This document shows positions 57,653 through 64,000 of a stretch of 64,000 nucleotides of DNA, in pieces. The DNA is from Flavobacteriales bacterium. Lineage in GTDB: Bacteria > Bacteroidota > Bacteroidia > Flavobacteriales_E > Vicingaceae. The DNA is taken from contig JABWCF010000007.1 of the NCBI GenBank assembly GCA_013359255.1, positions 1 to 64,000 of the forward strand. The letters run 5' to 3'. The first letter of the stretch is position 1. Each line of letters starts with the position of its first letter. Made by a program: the position numbers and the translations under genes. Under the pieces are notes generated by a model. It searched no databases and was not told where the DNA came from. It worked only from the letters and a program-made list of their open reading frames with translations.

Positions 57653-58393
57653 ATGAAAAGAAATAGAGTGAAATACATTTTTATCAGCGTATTGTCCATG
57701 CTTTATTTTTTAGATAATGCACAATCGCAAAATGTAAAAATTTGTGGTGCAGTTGTAGGAGAAGATGGGCAAACAACATTTAGCAATTTGCTAATTATAA
57801 ATAAAAAAACAAATGCTGGCATATTTGGTAATCCCGATGGAACTTTTTGTGTAAACGCTCAAAAAAGCGATACCCTAATAATTTCATCGGTAGGGTATAA
57901 TCGTTTTTATGTTTCGGTAACCGATTCTCTTGTAAAGGAAATTTACAATGTTAAAATAATGCTAAAAAAACTTTCTGTTGAGTTGAAAGAATTTGAAGTT
58001 ATTCCCCAAAGAGAACTTCAACAAATACAAAAAGACATTGAGAAATTGGGGTACAATAAAAACGATTATGTGTTAAGTGGAATAAGTTCCTTTTATAGTC
58101 CTATTACATACTTGTTTCAAACGTATAACCGCACAGAAAGGGGCAAACGAATAGCTGCCGAAATGGAAAATAATGATAAGCGGAGGGCTTTGCTTAAAGA
58201 ATTACTGGAAAAGTATGTAGATGCAGATGTGCTTTTTATGCTTGACGAAGAGTTTGATGATTTTATTGATTTTTGTAATTTTTCTGATGATGTAATGAAG
58301 CAAAGTACCCAGTACGAATTTATAATGTTGGTTAAGTTAAAATACAAGCAATATAGGGAAGGGCGAGTTATTAACAGGGTACCCCAAAAATAA
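57653..58393 (+). CDS. exported carboxypeptidase-regulatory-like domain protein
   Basis: A 246-residue protein with a signal peptide (residues 1-25, ending AQSQ). Residues about 28-115 are a CarboxypepD_reg-like Ig fold (KICGAVVGEDGQTTFSNLLIINKKTNAGIFGNPDGTF, then LIISSVGYN). The rest is charged and helical with a recurring FDDF-type acidic region. Such domains usually head TonB receptors, but here there is no barrel, so this is a free-standing periplasmic protein. The function is unknown. It is followed by 87 bases and then the lytic transglycosylase gene. Confidence 0.78.
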   Translation: MKRNRVKYIFISVLSMLYFLDNAQSQNVKICGAVVGEDGQTTFSNLLIINKKTNAGIFGNPDGTFCVNAQKSDTLIISSVGYNRFYVSVTDSLVKEIYNVKIMLKKLSVELKEFEVIPQRELQQIQKDIEKLGYNKNDYVLSGISSFYSPITYLFQTYNRTERGKRIAAEMENNDKRRALLKELLEKYVDADVLFMLDEEFDDFIDFCNFSDDVMKQSTQYEFIMLVKLKYKQYREGRVINRVPQK

Positions 58394-58480
58394 TACGCTT
58401 GCTTTTAATAACTAAACATATGGCAAACGTAACAAAAACCGAAAAAATGCGTTTCATTTGTACTCGTATAAAGAATTAAG

Positions 58481-59488
58481 ATGATAAAAAGGGTATTGCA
58501 TATCTTCGTTTTTAGTCCTTTGTTATTTACAGGGATGGCTACAGGAACAGGCTTGTCTGTTGATTTTAAAATGCTCGAAAAAAGTGCATACTCTAACCAA
58601 GTTAGAAAAATTGAAGTAGAAGGTTTGCACGAGGAAACATCTCATTTTTTAGTAATACCCGATTTATACATACAGGGCTGGGATACCTTGAAACATCCTG
58701 CTTTTTGGAGAAGCATCATGAAGTTAGGAAAAGATTCGGGTATCTTAAGCATCATGAGTACCCGACAAATGGTAGGTGTATTTTCAGTTGAAGAATGGGA
58801 CGGAAAAGCAGACATATTCAGAACCTCATACCGAGATAGTATTCGAAAAACGTATAATTTAAGTGCAGAAGATCGGATATTATTTACAAGAGGAAAAAGA
58901 GATTTTTACGATTTTGAGGGGGCTCTTCAGGGTATAGGAAAGGCTGTTTCCATTTTTGAAGAAAACAATACCGACCCTTTCTATGCTCAAGCCATTTTAC
59001 TTATAGAAAGCCCAGGCAAATGTGCCAAATCCAATGTTGGAGCATACGGTTCTTTTCAGATTATGAAAGAGGTGGCTAAAAATTTAGGCTTAAGGGTAGA
59101 TAAATTAGTTGATGAACGAGAAAATTTTGAAAAATCGGCATGGGCTGCAGCTAAGTTGATACGCACTATATGTATCCCTGAATTAAACAAGATACTAGAT
59201 GATAAATGCATTGAATACACCGGTAATGAATTGTGGTATAAACTACTTGTTTTGCATGTTTACCACGCAGGAGCAGGTAATGTAAAACTGGCATTAAACA
59301 GTTTAAACCCTGTAAGAGGTGGAATGGAAATGATTACCGGTCTTTGGAATACATCGGCCGGAGGTTTTAGAAATGCTTCGCAAAATTATTCGCAGTTGGC
59401 TTTGGCATCTTTTTTAGAGCTAGATGATATCATCAAAAGTAAATCATCATTGGTATACTATTGTCCCGAGCCTTGGGAAATAGAATAA
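58481..59488 (+). CDS. lytic transglycosylase (SLT domain)
   Basis: An exported 335-residue protein with a hydrophobic leader (about 3-20). The SLT domain begins near residue 165. The catalytic glutamate is E176 (AILLIESPGK), followed by the family motif GAYGSFQIMKEVAKNLG and, later, VYHAGAGNVKLAL, the counterpart of the YNAG motif. It cleaves the glycan backbone of peptidoglycan to form anhydro-sugars. The N-terminal region of about 160 residues is not a recognised domain. It sits on the same strand as the preceding small exported gene. Confidence 0.85.
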   Translation: MIKRVLHIFVFSPLLFTGMATGTGLSVDFKMLEKSAYSNQVRKIEVEGLHEETSHFLVIPDLYIQGWDTLKHPAFWRSIMKLGKDSGILSIMSTRQMVGVFSVEEWDGKADIFRTSYRDSIRKTYNLSAEDRILFTRGKRDFYDFEGALQGIGKAVSIFEENNTDPFYAQAILLIESPGKCAKSNVGAYGSFQIMKEVAKNLGLRVDKLVDERENFEKSAWAAAKLIRTICIPELNKILDDKCIEYTGNELWYKLLVLHVYHAGAGNVKLALNSLNPVRGGMEMITGLWNTSAGGFRNASQNYSQLALASFLELDDIIKSKSSLVYYCPEPWEIE

Positions 59489-59500
59489 AGAAATAATATC

Positions 59501-59526
59501 ACACAGAACTTTTCGTTTGTGTTTTA
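59501..59526. terminator. weak terminator between convergent genes
   Basis: ACACA-g-AAC pairs with GTT-TGTGT around a TTTTC loop, with one bulged G, then TTTAATTA. An eight-pair, AT-rich stem; a tentative call. Confidence 0.4.
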
Positions 59527-60363
59527 ATTACCCTTTAAAAAGTGTACTGTTTTTTCTAACACACTTTTGGCTTGGGAGCCTATTTCATTACTAAGGTGCG
59601 GATGGCTAATTCCAAAGGTGTGATTGGCTTTTTGTATTAAAAACAAGTTCGCAGAAGGATTCCAATTTTTTAAATTTTCAGCTTCCGAGAAATGAACCGC
59701 TTCATCATTGGTTCCATGTATAATTAGGTGTGGAATCTGTAACTTTTTTTCGCACATTTCTATGTTTAATCGTTCTTGGTTGCTAAGTAGCGTTTCGGCA
59801 AAATTAAAATACATCGGCATTTTTTGATTTGTGCGTGTATTTTCAACATAAATAACTCCATTTTTTTTCCATTCCTCAACATCTGGCACTCTGCTTATAA
59901 AGTCTGAAACAGCAGCCCATGTAACTAACTTTTTTATACGAGAATCTTCGCTTGCTTTTATTATGGCTATGCCTCCGCCACGGCTGTGGCCAATTAAAAA
60001 AATACAATGGGTATTTACTTCAGATGTCGGTAATAGAGTGTTGGTGTTTATCCAGTTTAATACCGATTCAACATCGTTCAATTCTTTTATATAATCATTG
60101 TTCCCAAAGGCTTCTAAATCTGGAAAATCGAGAGGTTGGTCTACAGTTCCACCGTTAAAAGAAAAGTTGAATTTAATAAATACGAATTTTTGCTGAATAA
60201 AGAAATTCATTACAAAATTAAAATGCCCCCAATCTTTAAATCCTTTAAATCCATGTAAAAAAATAATAATTGGTTTTGGTTTATTGTTTTTTAAAAAGCC
60301 AATATCGGTTAGTATAGGCTTTTTGTTTAACCCTTCAATAACAACATTTCTGAAAATACGCAT
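59524..60363 (-). CDS. alpha/beta hydrolase
   Basis: A soluble serine hydrolase of 279 residues with no signal peptide. The oxyanion region is LHGFKGFKDWGHFN. The nucleophile elbow is G125-H-S127-R-G-G. The acid is in IHGTNDEAVHFSE, and the histidine is in NHTFGISHPHL near the end. The family is broad, so the substrate cannot be read. It sits one base after the LTA-synthase-like gene, so the two share a transcript. Confidence 0.88.
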   Translation of the reverse strand: MRIFRNVVIEGLNKKPILTDIGFLKNNKPKPIIIFLHGFKGFKDWGHFNFVMNFFIQQKFVFIKFNFSFNGGTVDQPLDFPDLEAFGNNDYIKELNDVESVLNWINTNTLLPTSEVNTHCIFLIGHSRGGGIAIIKASEDSRIKKLVTWAAVSDFISRVPDVEEWKKNGVIYVENTRTNQKMPMYFNFAETLLSNQERLNIEMCEKKLQIPHLIIHGTNDEAVHFSEAENLKNWNPSANLFLIQKANHTFGISHPHLSNEIGSQAKSVLEKTVHFLKGN

Positions 60364-60364
60364 T

Positions 60365-62236
60365 TTAATTATCTAAATAAGTTTGAAAAACGTGTTGTAA
60401 AAAATATTTTCCTTCGTTTATCAATAGAGTTTTGTGAGTTTCGTTGTTTGTGCTTAATTCGTAGTAACGGTTTAGCGGATAGTCGTAAACAAAAAAGCCT
60501 TCGGGCTTTATCCAGCCAACTCCATCTACAATAGCGTAATAGGCAAATTCTTTAGCGGTATTGTTAAGTAAATTTTTACTGAATGTGTATTCAGAGAGAT
60601 TGATATTCAGTTGGGCCAGCAGAGTGGCAGCCAAATCGGTTTGTGAGCCTAATTTATTTACAACAAGCCCTGCATAGGAAGAGTCTATTGTTGGGCCAAA
60701 AAATAACATGGGAATTTTACGATATGCGGGCGAGAAGAAAGGGTGGTTTTTAGGTGAGTTATGGCTGTGGTCCGGGATAAATACAAAGAGGGTATTGTTA
60801 TACCATTTTTGTTTTTTTGCTTCATTCATAAATACTCCAAGGCAACTATCGGCATACCAAACGGAGTTTACATAGCCGTTTTCGTTTTCGCCCCATTGGT
60901 GAATGTAAGGGCGAGGAATATCGTAAGGGGCATGCGAACTGAGGTTAAATGAAACGGAAAAAAAAGGTTCGGGTAGTTTGCCGGTAACATATATTTTTTC
61001 TTTGTACACAAATTCGTCAGGAACGCCTAGTTTACTGCTGCTGAGTAAAGGGTTAAAATCTTTACCTTCCATAAGATAATCGAACTGATTATACACAATA
61101 AAGCTTTTTATATTGCCGTAAGTAAGTTGCCCACCAAAAATAAACGAAGTGGAATATCCCGCTTTTTTTAGGGTTTTACCAAGGCAGGGTAACTCTTTGT
61201 ATTTAGAAGGTTGAGAAATAATAGAAGTGGTGGGTTGTGCAGGGAATGCACTTAAAATAGCAGCCATACCTTGGTCGGAACGATCACCGCTTGCATAAAT
61301 ATTTGAAAATAAAATTCCTTTTTTTGCCAAACTGTCAAAGTGAGGCGTTACTCCATGATAGCCATTCAAAGAAGCTATTAAATCGGCACTCCATCCCTCT
61401 AAAATAAAAAGTACAATGTTGGATTTAGGATTAGTTAACACGGTTTGGCTAGAATCTTTATCGGAATAGAAGAGGGAGTCGACCATACTTTTTGCACGAA
61501 TTGGAGTGGTAATGGAGTATGGGTTGTAGTTTAAATAATTAAAATTTTCTCTGATGCTGTGTCCGATATTCCAAAGAGAATTTACAGCTGTATTATTTAA
61601 CGTGTTGTTATGAGAGTAGTAAACATCGCTTAGCTGAATGGGTATTTGTTGCCATCCGCCCCGAATGGAGAATAATAAAAGAGGGGGGAAGGTAAAAAAT
61701 AAAATGAAGAATGAAATAAATGGTTTTTCGGTTTTTAATGAGTTTGTGTGAATATACTTTCTGAAAAAAAAAATACCTATCAACGAGAAGATAAGAATGG
61801 CCAATGCTGATATCAGTAGTGTTTTTGTTCCGGCCGTTTGAATCACTTCACTTGGATGTTGCAGGTATTTTAGAGCTTTATAATGTAGTTTAATGCCCCA
61901 TTCTTTATAGATGTTTAATTCTGAAAACGTGATAATCATTACCAGAAAAAGCATAACCGAAACGTAATAAAAATTTAGTTTATTAAAGAAGTTTATATTG
62001 GAAACAGAATAGAAAAGAGTAAGCAGGAAGGACACAGAAACGATGTATGATGCGGCTGATAAATCAATATATAATCCTTCGTAGAAGGCTCTAGAGATAT
62101 GAAAAAATGATTCTTCAGATACTTTATAAAAGTGATAGAATAGAAATATACAGCGAACAAAGAAAAATACAACAAGCCAAAATAAATACTGATGTACAAG
62201 ATTAAGAGCGAGGCTTGCTACATATTTATTTTTCAT
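60365..62236 (-). CDS. LTA synthase-like membrane phosphotransferase/sulfatase-fold protein
   Basis: A protein of 623 residues with about five N-terminal transmembrane helices (between 15 and 195), followed by a periplasmic alkaline-phosphatase-type domain (about 270-600). Metal and active-site motifs: E280 (FILEGWSAD), the nucleophile position S320 (SGDRSDQG) where LtaS-type enzymes have threonine, and FIPDHSHNSP with D and H. Bacteroidota do not make LTA, so the substrate is likely another phospholipid head group or surface glycan. It ends two bases before the hydrolase gene. Confidence 0.87.
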   Translation of the reverse strand: MKNKYVASLALNLVHQYLFWLVVFFFVRCIFLFYHFYKVSEESFFHISRAFYEGLYIDLSAASYIVSVSFLLTLFYSVSNINFFNKLNFYYVSVMLFLVMIITFSELNIYKEWGIKLHYKALKYLQHPSEVIQTAGTKTLLISALAILIFSLIGIFFFRKYIHTNSLKTEKPFISFFILFFTFPPLLLFSIRGGWQQIPIQLSDVYYSHNNTLNNTAVNSLWNIGHSIRENFNYLNYNPYSITTPIRAKSMVDSLFYSDKDSSQTVLTNPKSNIVLFILEGWSADLIASLNGYHGVTPHFDSLAKKGILFSNIYASGDRSDQGMAAILSAFPAQPTTSIISQPSKYKELPCLGKTLKKAGYSTSFIFGGQLTYGNIKSFIVYNQFDYLMEGKDFNPLLSSSKLGVPDEFVYKEKIYVTGKLPEPFFSVSFNLSSHAPYDIPRPYIHQWGENENGYVNSVWYADSCLGVFMNEAKKQKWYNNTLFVFIPDHSHNSPKNHPFFSPAYRKIPMLFFGPTIDSSYAGLVVNKLGSQTDLAATLLAQLNINLSEYTFSKNLLNNTAKEFAYYAIVDGVGWIKPEGFFVYDYPLNRYYELSTNNETHKTLLINEGKYFLQHVFQTYLDN

Positions 62237-62258
62237 TTTACAAAAAAGGGGAGGAGAA

Positions 62259-63941
62259 TTATTTTACCAGTTTTTTGTACTTGAAACGCTGAGGTTGCTC
62301 GCCTAATCTTTTCTTTCTGTTTTCTTCATATTCGGTAAAACCGCCTTCAAAATAATAAACATTTCCTTCTCCTTCAAACGCTAAAATATGTGTGCAAACC
62401 CTGTCTAGGAACCAACGGTCGTGTGAAATAATTACGGCACAACCTGCAAAATTATCAATGGCTTCCTCTAAGGCTCTTAGGGTGTTTACATCAAGGTCGT
62501 TAGTGGGTTCGTCTAATAACAGTACGTTCGATTCTTGTTTCAGAGCCATTGCCAGATGCAGGCGGTTTCTTTCTCCTCCTGAAAGAATTCCAACTTTTTT
62601 ACTTTGGTCTGTTCCGCTAAAGTTGAAGCGAGAAACGTAGGCCCTGGAGTTTATGGTTTTGCCTCCAATGTCCATGTTTTCATTACCTCCAGAAATTACT
62701 TCCCAAACATTTTTTTCCGGATCAATTTCTTTATGCATTTGGTCTACATATGAAATAATAACGGTGTTGCCAATTTTAAATTCTCCTGCATCGGGTTGTT
62801 CTTCTTTCATAATAAGGCGAAACAAACTAGTTTTTCCGGCACCGTTTGGGCCAATAATGCCCACCACTCCGGCCGGTGGCAATTTAAAATTTAAATCATC
62901 GAAAAGCACTTTATCTCCAAAGGCTTTAGCTACATGTATGGATTCAATGACTTCGTTACCGAGCCTTGGACCGTTAGGAATGAATATTTCCAGTTTAGCC
63001 TCTTTTTCTTTGGTTTCTTCGCCCAACATTTTTTCGTAATTGTTAATACGGGCTTTGGCTTTTGCTTGTCTTCCTTTAGGCGACATTCGAACCCATTCTA
63101 GTTCTCGTTCGAGGGTTTTTCTTCGTTTACTTTCTTGTTTTTCTTCTTGTGCAAGGCGTGTGGTTTTTTGTTCCAACCAACTGGTGTAGTTCCCTTTCCA
63201 TGGAATACCTTCACCTCTATCCATTTCTAATATCCAACCGGCTACATTGTCTAAGAAATAACGGTCGTGTGTAATGGCAATAACAGTACCCGGATATTGT
63301 TTCAGATGTTGCTCCAACCAGTAAACCGATTCGGCATCGAGGTGGTTGGTAGGCTCATCTAACAACAGAATATCGGGTTGTTTTAGTAATAAGCGACAAA
63401 GAGCAACTCTTCTGCGTTCGCCACCCGAAAGATTTTTAATCAGTGCATCGGAGGCTGGACATTGCAGGGCATCCATAGCACGGTTTAGTTTTTGCTCTAA
63501 TTCCCAACCTCCTACGGCATCAATTTTATCTTGCAGTTCGGCTTGGCGGGCAATGAGTTTATCCATTTTATCAGGGTTATTCAGAATTCCCTCATCTCCA
63601 AATTTATTGTTTACCTCTTCAAATTCTTTCAGAAGGTCAACAATCTCTTGTGTTCCTTCCTGCACAATTTCTAGTACGGTTTTACTCTCGTCAAGTTTTG
63701 GTTCTTGTTCTAAATATCCAATGGAGTATCCGGGCGAAAAAACGACTTCGCCTTCGTATGATTTTTCGGCTCCGGCAATAATTCGCATCAGAGTAGATTT
63801 ACCAGAACCATTTAAGCCTATGATACCTATTTTGGCACCGTAATAAAATGAGAGGTAAATATCTTTAATAATGGTTTTACCTGTGCTAAGGGTTTTGCTT
63901 ACCTTAACCATTGAAAATATAATCTTCTTATCGTCTGACAT
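62259..63941 (-). CDS. ettA: energy-dependent translational throttle protein EttA (ABC-F)
   Basis: A cytoplasmic ABC-F ATPase of 560 residues that binds the ribosomal E site and gates the first elongation steps according to the ATP/ADP ratio. Two ATPase domains: Walker A GLNGSGKSTLMRII and GPNGAGKTSLFRLI, signatures LSGGERRRVAL and LSGGERNRLHL, Walker B LLLDEPTNHLD and LLLDEPTNDLD. The linker between them carries the arm region WVRMSPKGRQAKAKARI. The C-terminal end lacks the long extension of Uup. It lies 22 bases before the LTA-synthase-like gene. Confidence 0.95.
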   Translation of the reverse strand: MSDDKKIIFSMVKVSKTLSTGKTIIKDIYLSFYYGAKIGIIGLNGSGKSTLMRIIAGAEKSYEGEVVFSPGYSIGYLEQEPKLDESKTVLEIVQEGTQEIVDLLKEFEEVNNKFGDEGILNNPDKMDKLIARQAELQDKIDAVGGWELEQKLNRAMDALQCPASDALIKNLSGGERRRVALCRLLLKQPDILLLDEPTNHLDAESVYWLEQHLKQYPGTVIAITHDRYFLDNVAGWILEMDRGEGIPWKGNYTSWLEQKTTRLAQEEKQESKRRKTLERELEWVRMSPKGRQAKAKARINNYEKMLGEETKEKEAKLEIFIPNGPRLGNEVIESIHVAKAFGDKVLFDDLNFKLPPAGVVGIIGPNGAGKTSLFRLIMKEEQPDAGEFKIGNTVIISYVDQMHKEIDPEKNVWEVISGGNENMDIGGKTINSRAYVSRFNFSGTDQSKKVGILSGGERNRLHLAMALKQESNVLLLDEPTNDLDVNTLRALEEAIDNFAGCAVIISHDRWFLDRVCTHILAFEGEGNVYYFEGGFTEYEENRKKRLGEQPQRFKYKKLVK

Positions 63942-63967
63942 GGTTTGTATTAATTAATTTTAGCTCA

Positions 63968-63975
63968 CAAAATTA
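63968..63975 (-). promoter_or_regulatory. -7 box of ettA
   Basis: Minus strand TAATTTTG, an exact TAnnTTTG match 26 bases before the ATG. The window ends too soon to judge a -33 element. Confidence 0.45.
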
Positions 63976-64000
63976 GTTAAACTATCTGATAGAACACTTT

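Overview
The window is a 64 kb stretch of a low-GC Bacteroidota chromosome. The evidence is a dense set of phylum markers. These include proteins with type IX secretion (T9SS) C-terminal sorting tails, the T9SS genes porX and porT, a fused lpxC-fabZ gene, a TamL-type lipoprotein BamA homologue, DUF4294 and DUF4258 proteins, an AMP nucleosidase next to holA, and promoters with the phylum's TAnnTTTG -7 box. No rRNA, tRNA, CRISPR array, prophage or insertion sequence was recognised. Coding density is very high and no gene-free stretch exceeds about 300 bases.

Layout. 1-6278 (+): three exported T9SS cargo genes joined by ATGA stop/start overlaps; the first is cut by the window edge, and the second and third are tandem duplicates. 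6411-9482 (-): a small unknown protein, a secreted subtilase and an orphan HsdR-N nuclease-fold protein. 9481-14248 (+): a TonB_C/vWA fusion protein, AMP nucleosidase, DNA polymerase III delta, a methyltransferase and a thioredoxin-like protein. 14261-19495 (+): a promoter, a cobalamin riboswitch, a TonB-dependent receptor, two T9SS-tailed surface proteins (one DUF4465) and a BtuG-like beta-propeller lipoprotein. I read this block as a vitamin B12 capture locus. 19575-22769 (+): a large secreted subtilase with PKD modules.

22839-31573 (-): a response regulator/CRP fusion, a PAS histidine kinase, a tandem universal stress protein, a lone ABC ATPase, the lipid A genes lpxA, lpxC/fabZ and lpxD, and an HD phosphohydrolase. 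Divergent from it, 31656-38950 (+) holds porX, tsaE, an alanine dehydrogenase-like gene, DUF4258, a lipoprotein and a large DUF3352-type protein. 38980-45899 (-): pnp, rpsO, accD, class I aldolase and tamL. 45927-54123: an rRNA methyltransferase (+), then an FAD oxidoreductase, porT, ubiE/menG, a SurA-like isomerase, guaB and a TIGR02757 protein (-). 54229-63941: envelope and housekeeping genes including a PIN-PhoH protein, dipeptide epimerase, lytic transglycosylase, LTA-synthase-like protein and ettA.

How the genes work together. Much of the window serves the cell envelope: lipid A synthesis, outer-membrane protein assembly (TamL, a SurA-like PPIase), T9SS control and machinery (PorX, PorT), and at least seven T9SS substrates that would need that machinery. 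The B12 locus stands out because at least two accessory surface proteins carry T9SS tails, whereas the Bacteroides BtuG/BtuH accessory proteins are described as lipoproteins. The kinase/regulator pair combines a FixL-like PAS domain with an FNR-like output and sits beside a universal stress protein, which suggests an oxygen or redox switch; that reading is inference. All product names come from reading motifs by eye; no database search was run.
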